From: JAXLRU01 sp046330935
GTDB lineage: Bacteria > Actinomycetota > Actinomycetes > Actinomycetales > Kineosporiaceae
Reading direction: 5' to 3'
Assembly (NCBI GenBank): GCA_046330935.1
Contig: JAXLRU010000015.1
Coordinates: 1 to 51,012, forward strand
DNA length: 51,012 bases
The translations under genes and the position numbers were made by a program. Positions 1 to 10,256 of the stretch are shown piece after piece (position 1 is the stretch's first letter; every line of letters begins with the position of its first letter). The notes under the pieces were generated by a model. The model worked only from the letters and a program-made list of their open reading frames with translations. It did not search any database and was not told the DNA's origin.

Positions 1-2
1 GG

Positions 3-371
3 GAGGAGGGCGCGGCGGCCGTCCGCGACCTCCTCGACGGCGTCGGCGCCGACTGCGTGCTGGAGTGCGTCGGTTCCGCCGGCTCCGTGGCCCAGGCCGT
101 GGCCACGGTGCGCGACGGCGGCCGGATCGGCGTCGTCGGCCTGCCGCACGGCATCGCGTTGGCGGTGCGCGAGATGTTCTACCGCAACGTCTCCTGGTCC
201 GGCGGCGTCGCGCCTGCCCGCGCCTACATCCCCGAGCTGCTGCCCGAGGTGCTCGGGGGCGACCTCGACGCCTCACCGGTGTTCGACGTCGTCCTCCCCC
301 TGGCCGAGGTGGCGGAGGGCTACCGGCGGATGGACGGGCGCGAGGCCGTCAAGGTGCTCCTGCGGCCCTGA
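3..371 (+). CDS. Zinc-type alcohol dehydrogenase, C-terminal part
   Basis: This is the 3' end of a gene that starts before the window; the frame is open from base 3 and gives about 122 residues. It corresponds to the Rossmann and C-terminal part of medium-chain zinc-dependent alcohol dehydrogenases: a segment reading GADCVLECVGSAGSVAQA, then GGRIGVVGLPHG, are the usual NAD(P)-domain beta-alpha units, and the end EAVKVLLRP is the typical family terminus. The catalytic zinc ligands lie upstream and are not visible, so substrate and activity cannot be judged. It ends 42 bases before the SURF1 gene, which appears to have its own promoter. Confidence 0.85.
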   Translation, partial: EEGAAAVRDLLDGVGADCVLECVGSAGSVAQAVATVRDGGRIGVVGLPHGIALAVREMFYRNVSWSGGVAPARAYIPELLPEVLGGDLDASPVFDVVLPLAEVAEGYRRMDGREAVKVLLRP

Positions 372-413
372 CCCCTGCCTCGGGCTCGGCCCGCGCGGGC
401 GTTACGGTGAGGC

Positions 414-1196
414 GTGCTCCGCACCGCCGTTCGGCCTCGATGGCTGCTGCTGCTCGCCGTCGTGCTGGCCGCCAGCGCCGGGATGGCCCGGCTGGGGGAG
501 TGGCAGCTCAACCGTGCCCGGGAGTCCAGCCGTAGCGCCGAGGTGACCCGGCTGGGCGAGCAGCCCGTACCTCTGACCAGCGTCGTGGTGCCCCGCGCCG
601 CGCTGAAGGCCGAGGCCGTGAACCGGCCCGTGACGGCGTCGGGCCGCTGGGACGCCGGGCGCCGGGTGCTGCTGCCGGGGCGCGAGCTCGACGGCCGCCG
701 CGGGCTGTGGGTGCTGACCCCTCTCGTGCTGGCGGACGGCTCGGCGGTGCCGGTGGTACGCGGGTGGGTGGCCTCCCCGGCCGATGCCCCCATTGTCGAC
801 GACACCGCCTCGGCCGCGCCGGTCACGGTGACGGGCGTCCTGCGCGTGCCCGAGCCGCGGTTCGACACCCTGCCCGGCACCGACCTCGGGCTGCCGCCCG
901 ACCAGCTGCCGCGGATCGACGTCACCGAGCTCGTCAAGCGCTGGCCCTACCCGCTGGTGGACGCCTGGGTCCAGGCGGAGTCGCAGACCCCCGCGGCGCC
1001 GGCGGCGATCCGTCCCGTGCCCGTCGAGGCCACCTCCGGCGGGTTCGCGTGGCGCAACCTTTCCTACGCGCTGCAGTGGTGGATCTTCGCGGCGTGCGGG
1101 CTGTTCCTGTGGTGGCGGCTGGTGCGCGACGACCACCAGCGCCGCGCCGCCGCCGACCCCTCCGATCCCGATCCAGACCCGAAAGAGGCCCCGTGA
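414..1196 (+). CDS. SURF1 family cytochrome oxidase assembly protein
   Basis: A 260-residue membrane protein of the SURF1 family, which helps assemble haem-copper (cytochrome c) oxidase in the cytoplasmic membrane. Visible features are an N-terminal membrane helix (about residues 9-25) followed by the family motif LGEWQLNR, a large extracytoplasmic middle domain, and a C-terminal helix in the segment LQWWIFAACGLFLWWRL, so the two-helix hairpin topology is complete. The tail after the last helix is polar and acidic. The GTG start lies 5 bases after a TACGGT hexamer at 403-408, which fits a leaderless transcript. The stop overlaps the next gene's GTG. Confidence 0.9.
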   Translation: MLRTAVRPRWLLLLAVVLAASAGMARLGEWQLNRARESSRSAEVTRLGEQPVPLTSVVVPRAALKAEAVNRPVTASGRWDAGRRVLLPGRELDGRRGLWVLTPLVLADGSAVPVVRGWVASPADAPIVDDTASAAPVTVTGVLRVPEPRFDTLPGTDLGLPPDQLPRIDVTELVKRWPYPLVDAWVQAESQTPAAPAAIRPVPVEATSGGFAWRNLSYALQWWIFAACGLFLWWRLVRDDHQRRAAADPSDPDPDPKEAP

Positions 1197-1609
1197 GCAC
1201 GGCCACGCCCCCCGGCACCACCCCCGGCGCGGACAAGCCGGTCCGCCCCGCGTTCCTGCGCTACCGCACGCTGGCCTGGGCGACGGGCGTCTTCCTCGTC
1301 CTGCTCACCGTGCACGTGCTGGTGCAGTGGCGGCAGTGGGCCGCCGACGGGATCGCCTGGGAGGAGACCGAGGGCCTGGGCCGCTGGATCCCGGGGGCCG
1401 ACGCCTGGGTGCCGATCACCCACGGCTACCTCTACCTCGCCTACGTCCTGATCACCGTCGACCTGTGGCTGCGGACCAGGCTGCCCGTCGTCCGCACGGT
1501 GCTGGTCGTCGTGGCCGGGACCGTGCCCTTCATGTCGTTCGTCGCCGAGCGCTGGGTGCACCGGCAGCTGGCCGGGCGCCTCGCCGCCGAGCGTCCCGCC
1601 GGTGCCTGA
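1193..1609 (+). CDS. DUF3817 family membrane protein
   Basis: A 138-residue protein with three predicted membrane helices (around residues 27-44, 78-95 and 100-120) and the DUF3817 hallmark HGYLYLAYVLITVDLWLR. The function of the family is unknown; it is widespread in actinobacteria and often sits near guaA, as here. The GTG start was chosen because it overlaps the SURF1 stop as GTGA, which implies translational coupling, and because upstream sequence in this frame is the arginine-rich shadow of SURF1. The N-terminus is a short proline-rich cytoplasmic tail. Confidence 0.88.
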   Translation: MSTATPPGTTPGADKPVRPAFLRYRTLAWATGVFLVLLTVHVLVQWRQWAADGIAWEETEGLGRWIPGADAWVPITHGYLYLAYVLITVDLWLRTRLPVVRTVLVVVAGTVPFMSFVAERWVHRQLAGRLAAERPAGA

Positions 1610-1693
1610 GCCGACTCGGGAAGCGCCTCTGAGCTGCGACGATGCCCCTCGCGCGCCCGAGGGTGCGCGGCGGCGGCGTGTTAGGGTGAGCCC

Positions 1694-2320
1694 GTGATCG
1701 GCGTCATCAACTACCAGACCGGCAACTCCCAGAGCGTGGTCTACGCCCTGCAGCGGCTCGGGGTCGAGGGCAAGCTCGTCGCCGACCCGGCCCAGGCGCA
1801 CGACGTCGACCGCTTCATCCTCCCCGGCGTCGGGTCGGCCGAGATCACCATGGCCTCCCTCGCGCAGGCCGGTTGGGTCGACTACCTCGCCGAGCGCGTG
1901 CTGGGCGAGGAGAAGGCGCCGTTCCTCGGCATCTGCGTCGGCCTCCAGGTGCTCTTCGAGTACAGCGACGAGGGCGGCGTCGACTGCCTGGGCTGGCTGC
2001 CCGGCAAGGTCGAGCAGTTCGACGCGTCGGCGGTGCGGGTGCCGCACATCGGCTGGAACCGGGTGACGCCCGTCTCGGCGCACCCCTTCGCGGCCGCCCT
2101 GCCCGAGGCCGGGCACTTCTACTTCGTGAACTCCTTCCACGCCGTCGCCGCCCGGCCGGAGGACGTCGCCGGCGTGTGCGAGTACGGCACTCGGTTCACC
2201 GCGAGCGTCGCCCGGGGCAACGTCATGGCCACGCAGTTCCACACGGAGAAGTCGGGCCCGCTCGGGCTGCGCCTGCTGTCCCGCTTCACCACGCTGACGA
2301 AGGACGACCTCGCGTGCTGA
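1694..2320 (+). CDS. hisH: HisH-type glutamine amidotransferase (IGP synthase subunit-like)
   Basis: A 208-residue class I glutamine amidotransferase of the HisH family, which hydrolyses glutamine and passes ammonia to a HisF partner. The triad is visible: nucleophile Cys81 in LGICVGLQ, and His183 and Glu185 in QFHTEKSG (the usual motif has Pro where Thr is found). The oxyanion-strand segment PGVGS and the HisH motifs HIGWN and YFVNSFH are also present, so it should be catalytically competent. GTG 1694 lies 6 bases after TAGGGT (1682-1687), a leaderless arrangement. It overlaps the hisF-like gene by 7 bases. No other his genes are nearby, so the role need not be histidine synthesis. Confidence 0.85.
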   Translation: MIGVINYQTGNSQSVVYALQRLGVEGKLVADPAQAHDVDRFILPGVGSAEITMASLAQAGWVDYLAERVLGEEKAPFLGICVGLQVLFEYSDEGGVDCLGWLPGKVEQFDASAVRVPHIGWNRVTPVSAHPFAAALPEAGHFYFVNSFHAVAARPEDVAGVCEYGTRFTASVARGNVMATQFHTEKSGPLGLRLLSRFTTLTKDDLAC

Positions 2321-3120
2321 CCAGCCGACTCATCGCCTGCTTCGACGTCAAGAACGGCCGCGTCACCAAGGCCCGGCAGTTCCTCGACAACATCGACGTC
2401 GGCGACGCCTCCCTCGTGGCCGAGAAGATGTACGCCGACCAGATCGACGAGATCGTCTTCTACGACATCATGGCCAGCGCCGAGAAGCGCCGCCCCGACA
2501 TCGAGACGGTCTCCCGCGTCGCGCACCAGGTGTTCGTGCCGCTCACCGTGGGCGGCGGCATCCGCAGCCTGCAGGACATGCACGACGTCCTCGACGCGGG
2601 CGCCGAGAAGATCTCCATCGACTCCATGGCCGTGCGCAACCCCCCGCTGATCACCGAGGGGTCCAAGGAGTTCGGCCGGCAGTGCATCGTCCTGTCGATG
2701 CAGGTCAAGCGCGTCGAGAAGACGACGACGATCCCCAGCGGGTACGAGATCGCGATCGACGGCGCGCGCACCTTCACCGGCATGGACGCACTCGAGTGGG
2801 CGAGGCGCGGCGAGGATCTCGGCGCCGGCGAGCTCGTCGTGAACAGTATCGACCAGGACGGCACCCACGCCGGGTACGACCTCGACATCACCCGCGCCGT
2901 GGCCGAGGCCGTGAACATCCCCGTGATCGCGTCGGGCGGGGCGGGCACCGCTGCGCACGTGGCCGACGGGTTCCGCGCGGGTGCGTCCGCCGCGATCATC
3001 TCCTCCATGCTCTACAGCCCCCGGATGGCGAAGAACGTCACGGTCGCCGAGCTGAAGCAGCAGCTGACCGAGGAGTTCGGGCTGCCCGTGCGGCCCTACC
3101 TGGCCGACACGACCGTCTGA
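2314..3120 (+). CDS. hisF: HisF-like cyclase subunit with catalytic Asp130 replaced by Gln
   Basis: A 268-residue (beta/alpha)8 barrel of the HisF family, coupled to the HisH-type gene. Aligned by eye with Thermotoga maritima HisF, numbering matches up to residue 134. Conserved: Asp11 in CFDVKNGR, Lys19, the phosphate loop VGGGI (79-83), the second catalytic-loop segment SIDQDGT, ASGGAG, and the ammonia-gate residues Arg5, Glu46, Lys99 and Glu173 (Glu167 in T. maritima). Changed: the general acid Asp130 is Gln (segment LSMQVKRV), and Asn103-Thr104 are Asp-Ser. In IGP synthase Asp11 and Asp130 do the cyclisation, so this protein may aminate a different substrate or have altered chemistry. The symbol reflects family, not proven function. 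Confidence 0.75.
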   Translation: MLTSRLIACFDVKNGRVTKARQFLDNIDVGDASLVAEKMYADQIDEIVFYDIMASAEKRRPDIETVSRVAHQVFVPLTVGGGIRSLQDMHDVLDAGAEKISIDSMAVRNPPLITEGSKEFGRQCIVLSMQVKRVEKTTTIPSGYEIAIDGARTFTGMDALEWARRGEDLGAGELVVNSIDQDGTHAGYDLDITRAVAEAVNIPVIASGGAGTAAHVADGFRAGASAAIISSMLYSPRMAKNVTVAELKQQLTEEFGLPVRPYLADTTV

Positions 3121-3166
3121 GGGCGCCGCTGCGAGGGCAGCTCGAGCGCCGACCAGTCAGGGGCGG

Positions 3167-3841
3167 TCAGTCGGAGGTCCGCAAGGGCTCCAGCGCCGCC
3201 AGGACGAGGTCGAGCCCGAAGTCGAACTCGCCCGCGGGGTCGTACCCGGCGGCCAGGAGTGCCGCGGCCGACTCGTGGAGGTAGGGGAACTCCGCCGGGG
3301 GCAGCTGCGGCAGGAAGACGTCCTCCGTGAGGTCCGCGAGTTCCTCGGCGGTGTCGAACGGCAGGCTGGCCTCCTGCAGGGCGTGCCCGTAGACGTAGGT
3401 GTCGAGCAGCCAGTTGGCGTGTGTGGCCATCACGACCGAGAACCCGGCCCTGCGCAGGCAGGCGGTGACCGCCTCCCGGTGGCGCAGGTTGGCGGGCCCC
3501 GGCGACGTCCGCGACTCCATCAGGGCGATCGCCCACGGGTGCCGTGCCAGGACTTCCCGCGCGGACGTGGAGCGCCGCCGCATCGCCGTCCGCCAGTCGG
3601 CGTCCGCCGGGGGGAGGTCGATCTCCTCGAAGACCACGTCGATCATGCCGTCGAGCAGCTCGTCCTTGCTGGCGACGTAGTGGTAGAGGGACATCGCGCC
3701 CGCGCCCAGCTCACCCGCCAGCCGGCGCATGCTCAGCCCGGCGACCCCCTCACGGTCGGCGAGCCGCACCGCCTCCTCGATGACGCGCCGCTTGGTCAGC
3801 CCCGCATCCGACGCGCCGTCGCGTCGCCGCCCGGTCGGCAC
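3167..3841 (-). CDS. TetR/AcrR family transcriptional regulator
   Basis: A 224-residue repressor. The N-terminal helix-turn-helix spans about residues 16-62 (LTKRRVIEEAVRLADREG, then MRRLAGELGAGAMSLYHYV and SKDELLDGM), and the C-terminal part resembles the TetR_C ligand-binding domain seen in TetR-like regulators that bind hydrophobic compounds. It starts with GTG 3839-3841 and is divergent from a DUF6326 membrane protein. The intervening 113 bases carry a 20-base palindrome and a 12-base palindrome, so it most likely represses itself and its neighbour. The ligand cannot be predicted. Confidence 0.88.
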   Translation of the reverse strand: MPTGRRRDGASDAGLTKRRVIEEAVRLADREGVAGLSMRRLAGELGAGAMSLYHYVASKDELLDGMIDVVFEEIDLPPADADWRTAMRRRSTSAREVLARHPWAIALMESRTSPGPANLRHREAVTACLRRAGFSVVMATHANWLLDTYVYGHALQEASLPFDTAEELADLTEDVFLPQLPPAEFPYLHESAAALLAAGYDPAGEFDFGLDLVLAALEPLRTSD

Positions 3842-3865
3842 AGGTCACTCCCTCCGCTCGGTCGC

Positions 3866-3911
3866 TTGACAATCGTACGCCGTACGGCGATCGTACGACG
3901 TACGTCGTACG
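3866..3911 (+). promoter_or_regulatory. Divergent promoter with TetR-type palindromic operators
   Basis: A consensus -35 box TTGACA lies at 3866-3871, reading toward the DUF6326 gene. Just downstream are a perfect 12-base palindrome CGCCGTACGGCG (3878-3889) and a perfect 20-base palindrome CGTACGACGTACGTCGTACG (3892-3911). Both share the core CGTACG and together cover the expected -10 region and transcription start, which is where a TetR repressor would block RNA polymerase. The -10 box itself is not clear. Binding by the adjacent regulator is an inference from position and symmetry. Confidence 0.7.
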
Positions 3912-3954
3912 CTGTACGACGACACCGCGAGGCAGTGGACGAAGGAGCAGAGGG

Positions 3955-4428
3955 ATGGCGACCCAGGGCGCACCGTCAGGACTCGAGGACCGGGCCATCC
4001 CGGTGCAGGTGAAGCTCGCCGCCGCATGGGCGAGCTTCATGTTCCTGTACATCTACGTCGACTACCTGGCCCTCTACAAGCCGGGCTTCGTCGACGACAT
4101 CCGGGCGGGCATCGTCCACGAGTTCGACACCGGCCCCACCTTCGTGGCGCTCGCGCTGACGCTGATCGCCGTCCCGAGCCTCATGATCTTCGGCTCGCTG
4201 GCGCTGCCGGCCCGGGTCAACCGCGGCGTCAACCTCGCCGTGGCGGCGCTCTACGTCCCGGTCTCGATCTACAACGCGGCGGGCGAGTCCTGGGACTACG
4301 CCTACTTCTACGGTCTGTCCATCGGCCTCGAGGTCGCGCTCCTGGCCTTCGTCCTGCGCTGCGCGTGGCGGTGGCCGCACGCCGCGTCGTCGGTGGCCCC
4401 CGACCGCATCACCCCCGCAGCCGTCTAG
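3955..4428 (+). CDS. DUF6326 family membrane protein
   Basis: A 157-residue protein with four predicted membrane helices (about residues 22-40, 62-86, 92-110 and 117-140). The segments KLAAAWASFMFLYIYVDY and YKPGFVDDI match DUF6326, a small membrane family of unknown function. Start ATG 3955 has a good ribosome site (AAGGAG about 8 bases upstream). It is the likely target of the divergent TetR regulator because its promoter is overlaid by the palindromes. It ends 9 bases before guaA, which appears to have a separate promoter. Confidence 0.8.
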   Translation: MATQGAPSGLEDRAIPVQVKLAAAWASFMFLYIYVDYLALYKPGFVDDIRAGIVHEFDTGPTFVALALTLIAVPSLMIFGSLALPARVNRGVNLAVAALYVPVSIYNAAGESWDYAYFYGLSIGLEVALLAFVLRCAWRWPHAASSVAPDRITPAAV

Positions 4429-4437
4429 GCTTTGCCG

Positions 4438-6154
<1,717 letters not shown>

Positions 6155-6172
6155 GCTCAGCCGAGGCTGAGC
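6155..6172. terminator. Bidirectional hairpin between guaA and the phosphatase gene
   Basis: The sequence GCTCAGC-CGAG-GCTGAGC forms a 7-base perfect stem with a 4-base loop. It lies directly after the guaA stop and includes the last codons of the convergent phosphatase gene, the right place for a shared terminator. There is no T tract, which is common in high-GC actinobacteria. Confidence 0.55.
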
Positions 6173-8618
6173 TCGGCCCACACCCGCTTGCCGACGGCGA
6201 GCGGGTCGGTGCCCCACGCCCGCGAGAGCATGTCGACGAGGTCCACGCCCCGTCCGTGCTCCTCTCCGGGGCCCGCCCGCTCCAGCCGCGGCATCGCGTG
6301 GCTGGCGTCGGTGACCGCCAGGCGCAGGACCTCTCCGTCGACGGACGCCTCGACGGTGACCAGTCCCTCGGCGTGCGTGACGGCGTTCGTCACCATCTCG
6401 CTGATCACGAGCAGGGCGGCGTCCTCGACGTCCGTGGTGCCCCACTCGGCCAGCCAGCCGCGGACCAGCCGCCGGGCCTCCCCGGCCGCCTGGGGTCGGG
6501 GGTGGAGCGTGCGGATCGCGTGGTGCCACGGCCTCGGCGCGGCCTCGGTGGCCGGCGAGGGCCCGCCCGGCGCCGTTCCCGGCGGGCGCGAGCGGCGCAG
6601 GATGACCGCGCACATGTCGTCCCCGGAGCCACGGCCGCCGAGGACCTCCCCGACGACGGCGTCGAGGACGGCGTGCGCCGGGTCCTCGCCCGCCCCGGCG
6701 TGGGCGCGCGCGGCCGCGGTCAGCCGGTCGAGGCCGACGTCCAGGGACTCGTCGCGGCGCTCCACGAGCCCGTCGGTGTAGAGCAGCAGCGCCTCGCCCG
6801 GATCAAGGGTGGCGAGGAACTGCTGCGGCCCCGGCTCGATGCGGCAGCCCAGCGGCGGGTCGGGGTCGTCGGCGAGGGTGAGGTCGGGTCCCTCGGTGCG
6901 GCACCACAGGGGCGGCGGGTGCCCGGCGGAGGCCCAGCTCGTCTCACCCGTTTCGGTGTCGACCTCGAAGTAGACGACCGTCGCCATCGCCTGCGGGTCG
7001 AGGACCTCCAGCATCGTGCCCAGCCGGCCCACGACGTCGGCGGGGCCGTTGCCGAGGACCGCGTAGGCGCGCAGCGCGTTGCGCAGCGTCGACATGAGGC
7101 GGGCGGCGGGCAGGCCGTGGCCCGACGCGTCCCCGACGGCCAGGCCGAGCCGACCGTCGGGCAGCACGAACGCGTCGTACCAGTCGCCGCCCACCTCCAG
7201 GCCGCTGGTGGCGGGCACGTACCGGGCGGCGAGCTCCCAGCCGGCGACGTCGGGCAGGCGGTCGGGCAGGACGGCCCGCTGCAGGGCGTCCGTGACCGTC
7301 TGCTGCTGCTCGAACAGCTGCGCCCGCTCCAGCGCCTGCCCGCAGTGCAGCGCCGTGGTGAGCAGGAAGTCACGCTCCTCCTCGCTCATCAGGCGCGGCT
7401 CGGTCCAGGTCAGCACGAGCGTGCCGAGCACCGTCCCGCCTCGCCCGGACAGGGGTAGGCAGGCCAGGGCCTGCACCCCGGCCGTGGCCAGGTGCAGCCC
7501 GATCGAGGGGAAGTCGGCCTCGGCGGACGCGACGCTCTCGTGGAAGAACGGTCGGCGCAGGCGCGCGGCGTCCGACACGGGTCCGGCCTCCTCGCGCCGC
7601 ACCCGTCGCCACGGCAGGGCACCCCCTCGCCCGGCGCGTCGACGTCCACGAACTGGAGGTCCCCGCGGGAGTCGTCCAGCAGGCCGATGCCCGCCGCACG
7701 GACCTCGAGGCTCTCGCGGGCGTGCGTGGCGAGCGCGACGGCGACGTCGGAGACGGTCATGGCGGTCGACAGTGCCCGCGTGAGTTCCAGCAGGTCCCGG
7801 CCCCTGGCCAGGGCGCCCTCGAGGCGTTCGATCAGCCGCCCGCGCTCGCGCTCGGAGGCGTGCTCGGCGTCGACGCTGCGCAGGTACACGGTGAGGGAGT
7901 CGCGCGCGGGGACGGCGCGGATCTCCAGCCACCCCGCGGGCGGGTGGTAGGTCTCGAACGTCACCGGCTGCTGGTGTTCCAGCGCCCAGCGGTAGTTGAC
8001 GCCGACGGGGGAGTCGACGTGCTCGGGGAAGGACTGCCACAGGTCGCGGCCCGTGAGCTCACGGGGGTTACGCCCGAGCAGCCGGCCCGCGGTGGCGTTG
8101 ACGAGGGACACGCGCCAGTCCGCCTCGACGATGACGACGCCGTCGCTGACAGCCTGGAGGACGCGCCCCGCCCGCTCGCGCTCGGCACGCAGCTCGGTGG
8201 TGTCGGCCGCGAGGCCGACGACGCGCGCGGGGCGCCCGCCGGCCCACTCGACGCCGCCACGCAGGCGGGCCCAACGCAGCCGCCCGGTCGGCTCGACGAC
8301 GCGGAACTCCTCCAGCACCCGGATGCCCTCGGTGGCGGCCCGCGTCATCGCGGTGGTCGCGGCCGCCTTGTGATCGGGGTGGACATGGGCGAGGAACTGC
8401 TCCAGCCGCAGGTGCGAACCGCCCCCACCGGCGAGGCCCAGGGTGACGGCGGAGACGGGGTCGACGCTGATCCGCCCGGTCGCGAGTTCCCAGACCCAGC
8501 TGCCGATGCCCGTGGCCTCGAAGATCGAGGCGGCGTCGGGCCAGGCGCCGTCGTCGTCCGCCACCGCCCCGGGAACGGGGTCGGGTGCGGGGGAGCCCTC
8601 ACCTGCCCGCACCGTCAT
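6157..8618 (-). pseudogene. PAS-GAF-SpoIIE phosphatase-ATPase regulator, broken by a frameshift
   Basis: A multidomain PP2C-type (SpoIIE/RsbU) protein that would control an anti-sigma factor cascade. From ATG 8618 (upstream GGGAGG) it encodes two PAS-like domains, then a GAF domain that is cut at about 7626. The frame shifts by one base at a run of five C (7622-7626); one extra base restores a continuous protein. The other frame supplies the rest of GAF, the phosphatase core (GGDWYDAFVLPDGRLGLAVGD, GDDMCAVILRR) and a C-terminal RsbW-like ATPase (SEMVTNAVTHAEG). All domains look sound apart from this break, so either a sequencing error in a homopolymer or a very recent mutation is likely. As written, the upstream frame stops at 7410. 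Confidence 0.8.
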
Positions 8619-8691
8619 GCGCCGTTCCTCCCGATCGCGACCCCGGCCGTCCGAGGGGTTCCCCCCATACTGACCCTTCGCAGTCGAACCG

Positions 8692-9564
8692 TCACGACAT
8701 GTCACTCTTCAGGGTGTCGGTGCTCGCGAGGACGGTCACGGGTGTTGCCCGATCACCCGCGCGCACCGCATCGACCAGGTGCTCGTGCGGACCCACGTAC
8801 GCGCCGTCCCAGACCACGCTCCGCGTGAGTCGCCCCTCGACCACTGCGCCATGGCCCACCACGGATCGCCCCTCGGCGGCGTGCAGGTTCGCCGCGAGGT
8901 AGTCGGCCGGCGTGCCGCAGTCGCGGAACACCGCCGAGGCGTCGGCCACGCAGAACTCCAGCTCGTCACGGGCGGCCGCCGCGCGCCACACCACCTCGTA
9001 CAGCCCCGAGGGCGTCGCGGGCAGCGACCCCGCCACCCCCGCCGGCACCAGGCTCACCCCCAGGAACCGCAGCGGCCGCGGCGTCCCGCCCGTGCGGGCG
9101 TCGGCGCCCTCGAAGTCGGCACGCCCGCCCGGCGGCACCGGCCCGCACAGGAGGCGGCAGCGCCGCCCGTCCCATCCCTCGACGAGGGAGCCCACGAGGG
9201 CGGGCCCGTCGGGCAGGTAGGCGTCGGCGTTCGTCACCAGCGCCGCCCGCCCGTCCAGCCACGAGCGCAGCGCCCCCAGGGCACCCGCCGTCCCCAGCGC
9301 CTGGCCCTGCTCCCCGTTGACCCCGGCCCGCCCGCCCAGATCCGCCACGTGGGCGAGGACCTGCCCCGCCAGGTGGTGGGCGTTGACCGCCACCGCCCCG
9401 GGACCGCCCCCGACGACGGGCTCCAGGCGATCCAGGGCGAGGTCGAGCAGCGACCGCCCGCCCACCGGGCAGAGCGCCTTGGGCCGCAACGACGTCAACG
9501 GCGCCAGCCGGGTACCGGCACCCGCCGCGAGCACGACGCCCGCCAGGCCCGCACCGGTCGACAC
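8692..9564 (-). CDS. Sugar-phosphate nucleotidyltransferase
   Basis: A 290-residue NTP_transferase-family protein, expected to join an NTP to a sugar 1-phosphate. The nucleotide-binding signature LAAGAGTRLAPLTSLRPKAL is at residues 12-31 and is followed by the conserved product-binding segment; Asn-Ala-Asp (VTNADAY) supplies the metal-binding Asp. It resembles mannose-1-phosphate guanylyltransferase-like enzymes but is short and has only the beginning of a left-handed helix repeat at its end. Start is GTG 9564. A Nudix gene lies 8 bases upstream, so the two are probably co-transcribed. The sugar cannot be assigned. Confidence 0.82.
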   Translation of the reverse strand: MSTGAGLAGVVLAAGAGTRLAPLTSLRPKALCPVGGRSLLDLALDRLEPVVGGGPGAVAVNAHHLAGQVLAHVADLGGRAGVNGEQGQALGTAGALGALRSWLDGRAALVTNADAYLPDGPALVGSLVEGWDGRRCRLLCGPVPPGGRADFEGADARTGGTPRPLRFLGVSLVPAGVAGSLPATPSGLYEVVWRAAAARDELEFCVADASAVFRDCGTPADYLAANLHAAEGRSVVGHGAVVEGRLTRSVVWDGAYVGPHEHLVDAVRAGDRATPVTVLASTDTLKSDMS

Positions 9565-9572
9565 CGCAGCCC

Positions 9573-10106
9573 CTACCGGCCGGCCGGGGCGTCGGCGTCC
9601 AGCAGGCGCCCGACGTGCGCGCCGGGCTGCATCCCCGCCACGACCGTCCGCAGGACCTGGCGGGTGGGCACGTCCACCGGATCAGCCTCCTCGGGCCGCA
9701 ACCACGCGGCCGAGATCGCCTCCGAACCGACGCGCACCTGCGGCCGGTGGCCGACGGGCACGTGGAAGAGGACGTCGACCCGCTGGCTGCCCGGGTCCAC
9801 GATGCACGCCACGGGCAGGCCCAGCTGCGCCCGCAGGCCCGTCTCCTCGATCAGCTCGCGCACCGCGGCCGCCTCGGCGCTCTCGCCGCGGTCGAGCAGG
9901 CCCCCGGGGAAGCTCCACCCGGGCCGGTGGTGCTGGCGCAGCATCAGGAATGCCCCCTCGTGCTCCACGAGGCACACCGCACCCACCGTGTGGGAGGGCT
10001 TCAGCAGGCGCACCAGGCGGATCCGAGCCCAGCGGGGCAGGCGCGCGAACAGTCGCAACCCCGCGACCTCGGCGCGCCGCCTGCTCCTGGCCAGGGCATC
10101 GGACAT
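9573..10106 (-). CDS. Nudix hydrolase
   Basis: A 177-residue Nudix protein that should cleave a nucleoside diphosphate linked to another moiety. The complete Nudix box runs from GGLLDRGES to RELIEETGL (consensus GX5EX7REUXEEXGU). The N-terminus is basic (about 30 residues) before the first Nudix strand (HTVGAVCLVEHEGAFLML). ATG 10106 is preceded by TAGGCT (minus strand, bases 10113-10118) with 6 bases between, so the transcript is probably leaderless. It heads a likely operon with the nucleotidyltransferase and perhaps the phosphatase gene. Substrate unknown. Confidence 0.87.
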   Translation of the reverse strand: MSDALARSRRRAEVAGLRLFARLPRWARIRLVRLLKPSHTVGAVCLVEHEGAFLMLRQHHRPGWSFPGGLLDRGESAEAAAVRELIEETGLRAQLGLPVACIVDPGSQRVDVLFHVPVGHRPQVRVGSEAISAAWLRPEEADPVDVPTRQVLRTVVAGMQPGAHVGRLLDADAPAGR

Positions 10107-10256
10107 CCCGCCAGCCTAGACCTTGGTCCCGCGCAGGCCACCCGCCCGCGCACCTAGCGTCGGCAGCGCTCGTCCGGCGCCCGGCAGGCTCCCCGCCCGC
10201 CCGCGCCGGGACGCCGGGCCGGGAGAGCCGGCCGGATCCGTGGTGGACCGGGTCCA

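Noticed and set aside
1694..3120. Ordinary histidine-operon fragment
   Set aside because: No other his genes are adjacent and the HisF-like protein lacks the Asp130 expected of IGP synthase.
4432..4437. TTG 4432 as the guaA start
   Set aside because: It abuts the probable -10 hexamer TAGGCT, so it could not be in the transcript; GTG 4438 fits.
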